DNA of 33,103 nt from Candidatus Altarchaeota archaeon. Its GTDB lineage: Archaea; Altiarchaeota; Altiarchaeia; IMC4; QMZM01. The position numbers and the translations under genes were made by a program. Where the stretch lies: assembly GCA_016931955.1 (NCBI GenBank), contig JAFGDV010000038.1, positions 1 to 33,103 of the forward strand, written 5' to 3'. The notes under the pieces are model-generated. The model searched no databases, was not told the origin of the DNA, and saw only the letters and a list, made by a program, of their open reading frames with translations. This document shows, in pieces, positions 1 to 5,862 of this stretch; positions within the stretch are counted from its first letter, which is position 1, and each line of letters begins with the position of its first letter.

Positions 1-99
1 AAAAGAAACGCGCCCGAAAGAAAAAGGAATTCGCCTACGGCGAATTCAACGGAAGGTAGGGTTGATAAGGGCGGAAACCCGCAGGTGTCTGCCCTTATG
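1..99 (+). repeat. Modular hairpin element, copy 1
   Basis: This is intergenic DNA with no supported gene. A perfect 9-bp stem GAATTCGCC (27-35) / GGCGAATTC (39-47) has a 3-nt loop. The shared block GGTAGGGTTGATAAGGG follows at about 55-71, and an outer stem ATAAGGGC (65-72) / GCCCTTAT (91-98) encloses small inner stems such as GCAG 81-84 / CTGC 89-92. The same modules recur in four other intergenic regions of the window, in the same orientation. The CAACCTTTT-type first stem of the other copies is not seen here; it may be absent or lie left of the window. Function is unknown. Confidence 0.8.
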
Positions 100-120
100 T
101 GTCAGATCACCTACTTCGGC

Positions 121-240
121 GTTTTATTGTCGTCCGACTCCCTTCGACAAGTCGACTGGAGTCGAATAACTATTGGTGTCCCTGTAAGTTATCTTGTTGC
201 TCTAGTGCACCATCCTTTACAGGCTAATTTCTGGGCCAGT
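121..240. other. Intergenic region with two inverted repeats
   Basis: No gene is supported between copy 1 of the hairpin element and the ORF at 289. A hairpin at 135-164 pairs CGACTCC (135-141) with GGAGTCG (158-164), with an inner TCGAC/GTCGA stem. A wider inverted repeat pairs CCTGTAA (181-187) with TTACAGG (217-223). Neither is followed by a T-run, so they are not obvious terminators. They could be operator or RNA structures, but nothing assigns a function. Confidence 0.4.
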
Positions 241-252
241 TAGTATATATGG
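241..252 (+). promoter_or_regulatory. TATA box for the ORF at 289
   Basis: The sequence TAGTATATATGG lies about 40 nt upstream of the ATG. An archaeal TATA box directs initiation about 25 nt downstream, which would give a leader of roughly 15 nt. This is inferred from spacing alone. Confidence 0.45.
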
Positions 253-288
253 GCGTACTACTCATAAGTAACAAATTACTCCACTAAA

Positions 289-723
289 ATGACCTCAACT
301 AACCTAGAGGGCATATTCTACTTTTATATCGAGAACAAGGTAACGGATGTGGGTTTACGCCTCGATATTGCCAAGGATATCCCTGATGAACTGGAAATTC
401 GAGTAGACAATATAACAAAAAACAAAGTTAGAGTTTACTTGAGAGGTAAAGAACAAGCAGTTGAGCGATTTTACAAATATATTAAAAAAAAGAAAAAAAT
501 AGGAAAAGCTGAAAACTACTCTATTTCTGAACTAAAACTGATGGAAGAAGCAGGTTGCATAAATATTGATACAAACAGGTTTTTCCATAAATTAGAATGT
601 GAACAGATGGGGAAATTTGTAGATGTAGGTATAGAAATGCGAGAAGAAATAACAGCCATGAAGGAGGAAATACAAAAACTACCTAAAAATCTGGCTAAGG
701 AACTAAAGAAAGTTCTTACTTAA
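289..723 (+). CDS. Small protein with a possible acylphosphatase-like domain
   Basis: The product is 144 residues. Residues about 8-70 resemble the ferredoxin-like fold of acylphosphatases. A segment VTDVGLRLDIAKDI sits where those enzymes have their GVxFR loop, and a second strand-helix unit (VRVYLRGKEQAVERFYKYIK) matches the usual value-of-group-then-helix pattern. The normal catalytic Arg/Asn context is not clean, so activity is doubtful. The remaining 70 residues form a lysine-rich, probably helical tail. The gene is visibly more AT-rich than the ribosomal genes beside it and stands alone between two hairpin elements, so it may be acquired. A TATA box about 40 nt upstream supports expression. 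The family assignment is tentative; it could be an unrelated small protein. Confidence 0.55.
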   Translation: MTSTNLEGIFYFYIENKVTDVGLRLDIAKDIPDELEIRVDNITKNKVRVYLRGKEQAVERFYKYIKKKKKIGKAENYSISELKLMEEAGCINIDTNRFFHKLECEQMGKFVDVGIEMREEITAMKEEIQKLPKNLAKELKKVLT

Positions 724-753
724 CCCGCGATAACATCTCCCCCCAACATCAGC

Positions 754-768
754 ACAGTATTTAAAGAA
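754..768 (+). promoter_or_regulatory. Possible upstream promoter reading into the hairpin array
   Basis: An AGTATTTAAAG-like TATA sequence at about 756-766 would start transcription near 785-792, just ahead of five tandem hairpins and 250 nt before rps13. If active, it would give the ribosomal operon a long structured leader, or a separate non-coding RNA. The call rests only on sequence resemblance. Confidence 0.3.
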
Positions 769-823
769 CAAAACCCTCAGTCATGTAAGGTGATACGAAC
801 AAGCTCCTCGCTCACTACCTCGG

Positions 824-1037
824 CGTCAACCTTTTTCTTAGAAAGAAAAACGTTGACGAAAAAGAAAGGAATTCGCCAGAGGCGAATTCTTAGGGTTGAT
901 ACGCGAGAGCGCATAGCGCTCTGTGCGCCAATACACTTATGTGTATTGCGCGAGGGCATGAGATGCCCTTATGTTGATAAGGGGTGGACCTTGGTTCTCG
1001 CACTTATTCGCTGACGTCGTAGGTTTTATGCCCTTAT
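824..1037 (+). repeat. Modular hairpin element, copy 2 (expanded, five tandem hairpins)
   Basis: The 318 bp between the ORF at 289 and rps13 hold no supported gene but contain a row of hairpins. Stem CGTCAAC (824-830) / GTTGACG (852-858) is extended by TTTTTCTT/AAGAAAAA. Stem GAATTCGCC (869-877) / GGCGAATTC (881-889) follows, then AGAGCGC (906-912) / GCGCTCT (916-922), CAATACAC (929-936) / GTGTATTG (941-948), and AGGGCAT (953-959) / ATGCCCT (963-969). Loops are 3-4 nt. An ATAAGGG at 977-983 can pair with CCCTTAT at 1031-1037, which overlaps the likely TATA box of rps13. The block TTAGGGTTGAT (890-900) is shared with the other copies. Small ORFs predicted through this stretch are not genes. 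Confidence 0.8.
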
Positions 1038-1042
1038 AAATA
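1031..1042 (+). promoter_or_regulatory. TATA box for rps13 (supports an internal start)
   Basis: CCCTTATAAATA lies directly against the first possible ATG (1042). Initiation about 25 nt downstream falls near 1062-1068, just before the in-frame ATG at 1069. This favours a leaderless message starting at residue 10 of the longest reading frame. Confidence 0.5.
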
Positions 1043-1548
1043 TGAAATCACATATTTTAAGACCCAAAATGCAGGCAGAGGCTAAGAAGAAGGTAGAAAA
1101 GGAGGAGTTCAGGCATCTGGTGCGTCTCTCTGGCGTGGTCTTAGACGGTAATCTAGATCTTATCAGAGCCCTCACTCGCATAAAGGGTGTCGGTCAGAGG
1201 ACTTCGGTCTCGCTCATAGACTCCTTAGGTATGGAGCATAAGATAAAACTCGGCTCACTTAATGAGGCTCAAGTGGATAAGTTAGAGGAGGGTATTAAGG
1301 GCCTTGATAAGATCATCCCTTCTTGGATGGTTAACAGACAGAAGGACAACTATACTGGAGAAAACATGCACCTCACCGGACCTGATTTGGATATGGCCTT
1401 CAGAGAGGACATAAACCTGCAGAAGAGGATTAAGTCATATAAGGGGATAAGACACAGCATGGGTCTGCCGGTTAGGGGTCAGAGGACGCGAACCTCTTTC
1501 AGGACTGGGGCAACAGTCGGCGTTAAAAGGAAGAAAACAAAGGTGTAG
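1042..1548 (+). CDS. rps13: 30S ribosomal protein S13 (uS13)
   Basis: uS13 sits in the head of the small subunit and contacts the P-site tRNA and the large subunit. The helix-hairpin-helix region (LIRALTRIKGVGQRTS) is diagnostic, as is the basic C-terminal tail with GLPVRGQRTRTSFRTG. The longest frame has 168 residues. Starting at the ATG at 1069 gives 159 residues beginning MQAEAKKKVEKEEF, which fits the family better and agrees with the TATA position, so 1069 is my preferred start. It is the first gene of the rps13-rps4-rps11-rpoD cluster, with 3 nt before rps4. The structured hairpin array directly upstream could influence its expression. Confidence 0.95.
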   Translation: MKSHILRPKMQAEAKKKVEKEEFRHLVRLSGVVLDGNLDLIRALTRIKGVGQRTSVSLIDSLGMEHKIKLGSLNEAQVDKLEEGIKGLDKIIPSWMVNRQKDNYTGENMHLTGPDLDMAFREDINLQKRIKSYKGIRHSMGLPVRGQRTRTSFRTGATVGVKRKKTKV

Positions 1549-1551
1549 GAT

Positions 1552-2085
1552 ATGGGTGATCCACGAAAACAGAGGAGGAGGTATGAAAGGCCACAGCATC
1601 CCTGGAGGTCCGATAGGATAACCGAGGAGAATGAACTCTGCAAAAAATACGGTCTGAAAAACAAGAAAGAGATCTGGAAAGCCAAGTCAAGGACAGGGAG
1701 GTTCAGGGAGCAGGCAAGGAAACTCCTCGGATCATCAGGCGAGGAGAGGGAAAAAGAATCCAAGGAGCTTTTAGATAAGCTGAACAGGTTAGGGATCCTA
1801 GAAAGCCCATCGATAGAGGACGTTCTGGGATTGAATGTGGAGAACCTGCTAGAGAGAAGGTTGGAGACGAGAGTGTATAGGGGGAATCTGGCGAACACGA
1901 TAAAGCAGGCAAGACAGTTAATAGTCCACGGCCACATTATAGTAGGCGACAACGTGGTGAGTATTCCAGGATACATAACACCGAAAGATGAAGAAGACAA
2001 AATCAAACTCAACGAAAAAATAAAGGTGGTAAAACTTGACGAAGGAAAGCAAGGAGAAAAAGTCCCCGAAAAAGAAAAAGCCTGA
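1552..2085 (+). CDS. rps4: 30S ribosomal protein S4 (uS4)
   Basis: uS4 is a primary 16S rRNA-binding protein that nucleates assembly of the small-subunit body. The 177-residue product has the archaeal-type N-terminus ([18 protein letters not shown]) and an S4 RNA-binding domain at about residues 100-160, with [20 protein letters not shown] followed by the [17 protein letters not shown] strand-turn. The tail is charged ([12 protein letters not shown]). The last 50 bp also encode the start of rps11 in another frame. The spacing indicates co-transcription and translational coupling with rps13 and rps11. Confidence 0.96.
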   Translation: MGDPRKQRRRYERPQHPWRSDRITEENELCKKYGLKNKKEIWKAKSRTGRFREQARKLLGSSGEEREKESKELLDKLNRLGILESPSIEDVLGLNVENLLERRLETRVYRGNLANTIKQARQLIVHGHIIVGDNVVSIPGYITPKDEEDKIKLNEKIKVVKLDEGKQGEKVPEKEKA

Positions 2086-2581
2086 AGAGAGGGTAGAGGA
2101 AAAAGAGGAGGCTGCGGAGGAGACCCCCAAAGCTGCTGAGGAGGAACCAGTTGAAGAGAAAGAGGTGAAGGGGGAACAAAGGAAAAAGAAGGAGAGTGGA
2201 CTTTGGGGTATACTGAACATCTATTCATCGAAGAATAACACCATACTTCATGCAACAGACATAACAGGGGCTGAAACCATCAGCATAAAATCAGGCGGCC
2301 AAATAGTGAAATCTCAGCGTGAGGAATCCTCTCCCTATGCTGCAATGCAGTCAGCATTGAGGCTGGTGAAGGATATCAAAGACAAGGGATTCGAAGGAGT
2401 CCATATAAGGGTGAGAGCCCCCGGAGGCCACAATGGACCAAGATACCCTGGTAAAGGTGCTCAGGCTGCTATCAGGGTTATATCGAGGAGCGGGATACAT
2501 ATTGGGAGAATAGAGGATGTGACACCACTCCCATACGGCGGCTGCAGACCGAAGGGGGGTAAAAGAGGCAGACGCGTTTGA
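2036..2581 (+). CDS. rps11: 30S ribosomal protein S11 (uS11) with charged N-terminal extension
   Basis: uS11 lies on the platform of the small subunit beside the E-site mRNA. The core begins near residue 54 ([20 protein letters not shown]) and ends in the family signature [16 protein letters not shown]...[18 protein letters not shown]. Ahead of it is an unusual extension of about 50 residues, almost all Lys, Glu, Pro and Ala. The start is TTG at 2036, preceded by GGTGG at about 2025-2029. This places the first 50 bp inside rps4. An in-frame GTG at 2165 would remove most of the extension, so the true start needs proteomic evidence. Function is certain from the core; the extension is likely disordered. 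Confidence 0.93.
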   Translation: MTKESKEKKSPKKKKPEERVEEKEEAAEETPKAAEEEPVEEKEVKGEQRKKKESGLWGILNIYSSKNNTILHATDITGAETISIKSGGQIVKSQREESSPYAAMQSALRLVKDIKDKGFEGVHIRVRAPGGHNGPRYPGKGAQAAIRVISRSGIHIGRIEDVTPLPYGGCRPKGGKRGRRV

Positions 2582-2587
2582 GAGAAA

Positions 2588-3166
2588 ATGAATGTAAAAA
2601 TCACCAACAAAAAAAATAATCGGGTTGAATTCAATGTTTCCGGAATCACTGCGAGTCTTGCTAATGCATTCCGAAGGGCTGTTATCTCAGAGGTCCCAAT
2701 TATGGCTATTGAGGATGTAACCTTCTACCAGAACTCATCGATGATGGACGACGAAGTATTAGCCCACAGACTGGGTCTAATCCCGCTGAAGACCGATCCG
2801 GGGGGGATTGAAACCATGCGTGTAAGCTTGAAGTCTGAAGGTCCTGGAACCGTATACTCTAAGGAGCTTAAACCCATGGAAAAGAGGGTGAAAGGTAAGT
2901 CATCTTCTCTAGCAGCTTACGATAAAATACCCATCATGAAACTGACGGAGGGCCAGAGGATCGAGTTGGAGGCAACTGCTCAGATGAGAAGCGGGAGAGA
3001 ACACATAAAATGGCAGGGGGGGCTGGCTTCCTATGAGATAGAGAAGGATGGCTCCTTCAGTTTTTTCGTGGAATCCTACGGACAGATGCCAGTTAATGAA
3101 TTAATAAACAAAACATTCGAAGTATTCAATAAAAAGATCAAGGAACTTAGATCACAACTAAAATAA
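2588..3166 (+). CDS. rpoD: DNA-directed RNA polymerase subunit D
   Basis: Subunit D is the archaeal counterpart of eukaryotic Rpb3 and the bacterial alpha N-terminal domain, and pairs with subunit L to start polymerase assembly. The 192-residue product has the alpha-like dimerisation signature LANAFRRAVISEVPIMAIEDVT, then NSSMMDDEVLAHRLGLIPL. It contains no cysteines, so it lacks the Fe-S cluster domain found in the D subunits of many archaea and represents the short form. It follows rps11 by 6 nt and is followed by tRNA-Leu only 6 nt downstream, so the tRNA may be released from the same transcript. Confidence 0.95.
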   Translation: MNVKITNKKNNRVEFNVSGITASLANAFRRAVISEVPIMAIEDVTFYQNSSMMDDEVLAHRLGLIPLKTDPGGIETMRVSLKSEGPGTVYSKELKPMEKRVKGKSSSLAAYDKIPIMKLTEGQRIELEATAQMRSGREHIKWQGGLASYEIEKDGSFSFFVESYGQMPVNELINKTFEVFNKKIKELRSQLK

Positions 3167-3172
3167 TCACAT

Positions 3173-3321
3173 GCGGGGGTGCCCGAGTCCGGTCAAACAC
3201 ACGTCTTACCCCCTTTAATAACACTAAACATTTTGCCACCCATAAGGCGTTGTGGGCTAAAGGGGCACGGTTGAGGGCCGTGTGGCATAGGCCTGCGCGA
3301 GTTCGAACCTCGTCCCCCGCA
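3173..3321 (+). tRNA. tRNA-Leu(GAG) with an intron in the D-loop
   Basis: The acceptor stem pairs GCGGGGG (3173-3179) with CCCCCGC (3314-3320), with discriminator A at 3321 and no encoded CCA. The anticodon stem is CACGG (3266-3270) / CCGTG (3278-3282) with loop TTGAGGG, so the anticodon is GAG at 3273-3275. The T-stem is 3297-3301 / 3309-3313 with loop TTCGAAC. A class II variable arm lies between, as expected for leucine. The D-arm is split by a 64-nt intron (3197-3260); removing it gives a normal 85-nt tRNA with D-loop GGUCAAAGGGG. Lying 6 nt after rpoD, it probably depends on the rpoD transcript or on a promoter inside rpoD. Confidence 0.93.
3197..3260 (+). other. tRNA-Leu D-loop intron (bulge-helix-bulge)
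   Basis: The junctions form a full bulge-helix-bulge. The central helix pairs GGTC (3191-3194) with GGCT (3255-3258) and includes two G-U pairs. The 3-nt bulges are both AAA, at 3195-3197 and 3259-3261. The inner helix begins CAC (3198-3200) / GTG (3252-3254) and, past one bulged T, continues as ACGTCTTA (3201-3208) / TAAGGCGT (3243-3250). Cutting after the second A of each bulge joins position 21 to position 22 of the tRNA. Most archaeal introns sit at 37/38 in the anticodon loop, so this position is non-canonical. Confidence 0.88.
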
Positions 3322-3445
3322 ACCTTTTCATAAAAGGTTGATCAAAAGGAATTCGCCTAAAGGCGAATTCAAAAGAAGGGTTGGGTTGATAAGGGAGGGA
3401 ACGTAGTTCCCACCCTTATGTATCGAACAACTCGTCCCCCGCAAC
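3309..3445. repeat. 15-bp direct repeat of the tRNA-Leu 3' end flanking hairpin element copy 3
   Basis: CTCGTCCCCCGCAAC occurs at 3309-3323, where it is the T-stem and acceptor end of tRNA-Leu, and again at 3431-3445. CGAAC precedes each copy, directly at the first and two bases further away at the second. The 107 bp between them hold the hairpin element. This looks like the duplicated attachment site left by integration at a tRNA 3' end, or a remnant of a duplicated tRNA tail. No integrase is present here. Confidence 0.7.
3320..3420 (+). repeat. Modular hairpin element, copy 3
   Basis: Stem CAACCTTTT (3320-3328) / AAAAGGTTG (3332-3340) starts on the last two bases of tRNA-Leu. Linker ATCAAAAG leads to GAATTCGCC (3349-3357) / GGCGAATTC (3362-3370). 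A purine-rich tract and GGGTTG follow. The last hairpin combines the outer stem ATAAGGG (3389-3395) / CCCTTAT (3413-3419) with an inner stem GGGAAC (3397-3402) / GTTCCC (3406-3411). It is the cleanest complete copy, about 101 bp long. Confidence 0.85.
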
Positions 3446-3556
3446 TGCCACTGTCAGTTGACACTTGGGAGCCACATGCGCTCCCTGATGTCGCTTAGTG
3501 GCTCTTAACAAATCAAAAGGGAAGAATGGGTTTGGCACGGAGAGTGTTTTGATAAA
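3446..3556. other. Intergenic region before rpl18e
   Basis: No gene is supported. It holds short inverted repeats: TGTCA (3452-3456) / TGACA (3459-3463), GGGAG (3467-3471) / CTCCC (3481-3485), and the alternative GAGCCAC (3469-3475) / GTGGCTC (3498-3504). The last two are mutually exclusive. A GGAGAG at about 3540 is rather far from the rpl18e start to serve as a ribosome binding site. I see no convincing promoter. Confidence 0.35.
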
Positions 3557-3922
3557 ATGCCTAGAACGTATGAATTCGAGGACCCAAGGAGGGTGGATTT
3601 GATGGATAGGCTTCGGGAAGCGGCTAGGGTTAATGATGCAGGCATCTGGAAGGCGTTGGCTGAGGAGTTGTCTCGCTCAAGGAAGGATAGGCATGCAGTT
3701 AACCTATGGAAGGTAAACAAATACACGAAGAAGGGGGACACTGTTCTCGTGCCAGGCAAGCTTTTAGGAGACGGTGTCTTGGATCATAGGGTTGATGTTG
3801 CCGCGTTCAAGGTCAGTGAATCAGCTAAGGATAAGGTAGAGGCTGCTGGCGGGAAGGTTATCTCAATCCATGAATTGGTGGAGAAGAACCCGAAGGGCTC
3901 CAATATTGTGATGATTGGTTAA
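3557..3922 (+). CDS. rpl18e: 50S ribosomal protein L18e (eL18)
   Basis: eL18 is a large-subunit protein shared by archaea and eukaryotes and related in fold to bacterial L15. The 121-residue product shows the family pattern: an N-terminal helix region (DLMDRLREAARVNDAGIWKALAEEL) with SRSRKDRHAVNLWKVNKYTKKGDTVLVPGKLLGDG, then a small alpha-beta C-terminal domain ending GGKVISIHELVEKNPKGSNIVMIG. It opens the second half of the ribosomal/polymerase cluster, separated from rpoD by tRNA-Leu and a hairpin element. rpl13 begins one base after its stop. Confidence 0.96.
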   Translation: MPRTYEFEDPRRVDLMDRLREAARVNDAGIWKALAEELSRSRKDRHAVNLWKVNKYTKKGDTVLVPGKLLGDGVLDHRVDVAAFKVSESAKDKVEAAGGKVISIHELVEKNPKGSNIVMIG

Positions 3923-3923
3923 G

Positions 3924-4361
3924 ATGATAGTTAACGCTGAGGGGCAGGTTTTAGGCAGGCTGGCGTCGTTCGTCGCCAAGCAGGCGTTGCTCGGAGACGA
4001 GGTTATTGTAGTGAACGCTGAGAAGGCGCTGGTCTCGGGTAAGGGAGATATGGTGAGGGGTAAGGAGTTAGAGAAGCTGGATATAAGGAACATAGGTAAC
4101 ACAAAGAAGGGCCCCTTCCACCAGAAGAGACCTGATAAGTACGTTAGAAAAGCCGTCCGCGGCATGCTTCCTTGGAAGAAGGCCAGCGGCAGAGAAGCCT
4201 TTAAGAGGATTCAGGTTTATATAGGCATCCCCGAAGATGTTATAAAAAAGGTGCATAATGTGGGGAAGATTGAGATACATAACTTAGATGACATGAAAAA
4301 GGGTTTAGTGGAGTATACTACAGTCGCTGAAATCTGTAAGTCCATAGGTGGAAAATGGTAG
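3924..4361 (+). CDS. rpl13: 50S ribosomal protein L13 (uL13)
   Basis: uL13 is an early-assembling large-subunit protein. I choose ATG 3924 (MIVNAEGQVLGRLAS), the conserved family start, giving 145 residues. A TTG three codons upstream (3915) would overlap the rpl18e stop and adds nothing conserved. The signature VRGMLPWKKASGREAFKRIQVY is present, and the archaeal insertion with GNTKKGPFHQKRPDK matches. The coding region overlaps the first 7 bp of rps9, which suggests coupled translation. Confidence 0.95.
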   Translation: MIVNAEGQVLGRLASFVAKQALLGDEVIVVNAEKALVSGKGDMVRGKELEKLDIRNIGNTKKGPFHQKRPDKYVRKAVRGMLPWKKASGREAFKRIQVYIGIPEDVIKKVHNVGKIEIHNLDDMKKGLVEYTTVAEICKSIGGKW

Positions 4362-4771
4362 AGAAACAAATTCACAAGGCAGGGAAAAGGAAGATGTCTA
4401 TTGCTCGGGCGACGGTGAAAAAGGGCAGGGGTAGGGTGACCATAAACGCTGTACCTCTTGACGTCTATCAGCCAGAGATTGCTCGATTCAAGATTTATGA
4501 GACTCTGATGCTTGCATCAGATCACGTGGACTTGAAGAAGATTGATTTGTCGGTGAGCGTGAGGGGTGGCGGTGTCATGGGGCAGGCTGATGCCATACGT
4601 TCCTCGATAGCAAGGGGTCTGGTAGAGTTTTCGGGTAGTGATGAATTACTTAACGCGTATATATCCAATGATAGGACGCTGATAGCCGGGGACCATAGAC
4701 TGACGGAGCCTCATAAACCAAGTCAGAGCAGTAAGGGTCCAAGGCATAAAAGACAGAAATCATATAGGTAG
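4355..4771 (+). CDS. rps9: 30S ribosomal protein S9 (uS9)
   Basis: uS9 sits in the head of the small subunit; its C-terminal tail reaches the P-site tRNA. The 138-residue product has the N-terminal GKRKMSIARATVKKGRGRVTIN motif, the VRGGGVMGQADAIRSSIARGL signature, and the conserved basic tail ending RHKRQKSYR. It overlaps rpl13 by 7 bp. The stop codon overlaps the strong ribosome binding site of rpoN. Confidence 0.96.
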   Translation: MVEKQIHKAGKRKMSIARATVKKGRGRVTINAVPLDVYQPEIARFKIYETLMLASDHVDLKKIDLSVSVRGGGVMGQADAIRSSIARGLVEFSGSDELLNAYISNDRTLIAGDHRLTEPHKPSQSSKGPRHKRQKSYR

Positions 4772-4775
4772 GAGG
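4771..4775 (+). promoter_or_regulatory. Ribosome binding site of rpoN
   Basis: GGAGG overlaps the rps9 stop codon and lies 8 nt before the rpoN ATG. It is one of the few clear Shine-Dalgarno sites in this window and fixes the rpoN start. Confidence 0.7.
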
Positions 4776-4783
4776 AATACAAA

Positions 4784-4984
4784 ATGATTATTCCAATCAG
4801 GTGTTTTAGCTGCGGTAAACCGATAGCCAAGGACTGGGAGGAATACAAAGAAAGGACATCTGCTGGAGAGGATTCCAAGAAGGTCCTCGACTCCCTGGGC
4901 TATGATAGGTACTGCTGTAGGAGGATGTTTATCTCCCACTCAGAAGTCATCGATGATGTGATGAGGTACAGGAGACTTCAATAG
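4784..4984 (+). CDS. rpoN: DNA-directed RNA polymerase subunit N
   Basis: This is the archaeal Rpb10, a small zinc-binding polymerase subunit that contacts the D-L platform. The 66-residue product has the family zinc site: the CFSCG motif at residues 7-11 and the CCRR pair near residues 44-47. The length matches the family. It lies between rps9 and rpoK in the conserved archaeal order, and rpoK starts 5 nt after its stop. Confidence 0.96.
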   Translation: MIIPIRCFSCGKPIAKDWEEYKERTSAGEDSKKVLDSLGYDRYCCRRMFISHSEVIDDVMRYRRLQ

Positions 4985-4989
4985 ATAAA

Positions 4990-5169
4990 ATGGAATACAC
5001 TAAATTCGAAATCGCCAGACTGATTGGTGCACGTGCGTTGCAGATAAAGATGGGTGCGCCAGTCTTGATAGATATCCCATCAGGTGTTAATAGGCCGCTG
5101 GATATAGCGAAGCAAGAACTCGAAAAAGATGTTTTACCTATAACAGTTAAAAGGAAGGAGCCAAGATGA
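4990..5169 (+). CDS. rpoK: DNA-directed RNA polymerase subunit K
   Basis: This 59-residue protein is the archaeal Rpb6/omega subunit, which clamps the largest subunit during assembly. The translated start [18 protein letters not shown] and the following [11 protein letters not shown], then [20 protein letters not shown], are the family core. It is close to a minimal Rpb6 core with no N-terminal tail. Its stop codon overlaps the ATG of rps2 by 4 bases, so the two are translationally coupled. Gene order (rpoN-rpoK-rps2) confirms the call. Confidence 0.94.
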   Translation: MEYTKFEIARLIGARALQIKMGAPVLIDIPSGVNRPLDIAKQELEKDVLPITVKRKEPR

Positions 5170-5843
5170 CTGAGGAGATTGACGTATCAACCGAAGACTT
5201 TCTTGTCCCATTGGATGATTACCTCTCGAACGGGGTCCATGTTGGATTGAAGTATAGAACAAAGGATATGAGGGAATTCATATACAAGATCAGGCAGGAT
5301 AAACTCTGCGTCTTTGACGTGAGAAAAATAAACGATAGGTTGAGGATTGCCGTAGACTTCATCTCAAGATATGATCCGAAGAATGTTGTAGTGATTTCTA
5401 ATAGGGTGTACGGCAGAAAGCCGATAAAGAAGTTCTGCGAATACGTTGGCTGCACGGCAATAGAAAACCGCTTTGTTTCAGGGACCCTGACGAACCCGGA
5501 GATAGAAGACTACGTTGAAGCAAAACTGCTTATAGTCACGGACCCCAGCAGTGATCAGCAGGCTATTAAGGAGGCTGCTCTGGCCGGGATACCCGTTGTG
5601 GCAATCTGCGACACAAACACCAGGTCAAAAAACATAGACTTGATCATACCATCCAACAATAAAGGTAAGAACTCTCTCGCATTGATCTACTGGATACTCA
5701 GCAAGGAGATTCTGAAGAAGAGGGGTGTGGGGGAATTTAACGCTCAGCTCGATGATTTCATATCCAAGGCCGAACCCCAACCCTACTTATTGAAGATGCA
5801 GGAACTGCAGAGAAGGCAGAGGCGGAAGAAGAGGAGGGGGTAG
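5166..5843 (+). CDS. rps2: 30S ribosomal protein S2 (uS2)
   Basis: uS2 binds at the head-body junction of the small subunit late in assembly. The 225-residue product has the two S2 signatures: a start region like [20 protein letters not shown], and [28 protein letters not shown]. The archaeal [16 protein letters not shown] segment follows. The C-terminus is strongly basic. GGAAGGAG inside the end of rpoK supplies a ribosome binding site. It is the last gene of the operon here and converges on enolase with 6 bp between stops. Confidence 0.96.
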   Translation: MTEEIDVSTEDFLVPLDDYLSNGVHVGLKYRTKDMREFIYKIRQDKLCVFDVRKINDRLRIAVDFISRYDPKNVVVISNRVYGRKPIKKFCEYVGCTAIENRFVSGTLTNPEIEDYVEAKLLIVTDPSSDQQAIKEAALAGIPVVAICDTNTRSKNIDLIIPSNNKGKNSLALIYWILSKEILKKRGVGEFNAQLDDFISKAEPQPYLLKMQELQRRQRRKKRRG

Positions 5844-5847
5844 ATAG

Positions 5848-5862
5848 GGTTAAAGATTAACC
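5848..5862. terminator. Palindrome between convergent rps2 and eno
   Basis: GGTTAA (5848-5853) / TTAACC (5857-5862) with a 3-nt loop spans the enolase stop codon and lies right after the rps2 stop. It could act as a weak bidirectional terminator. There is no long T-run, so this is a suggestion only. Confidence 0.3.

Noticed and set aside
777-1014. Two overlapping small ORFs (60 and 74 codons) upstream of rps13
   Set aside because: They run through perfect hairpins and the GAATTCGCC module on opposite strands and resemble no protein; their frames arise from the inverted repeats.
1479-2255. Long minus-strand ORF of 258 codons opposite rps13, rps4 and rps11
   Set aside because: The three ribosomal genes on the plus strand are certain; the antisense frame is low-complexity Ser/Phe/Leu, a shadow of Lys/Glu/Arg-rich coding.
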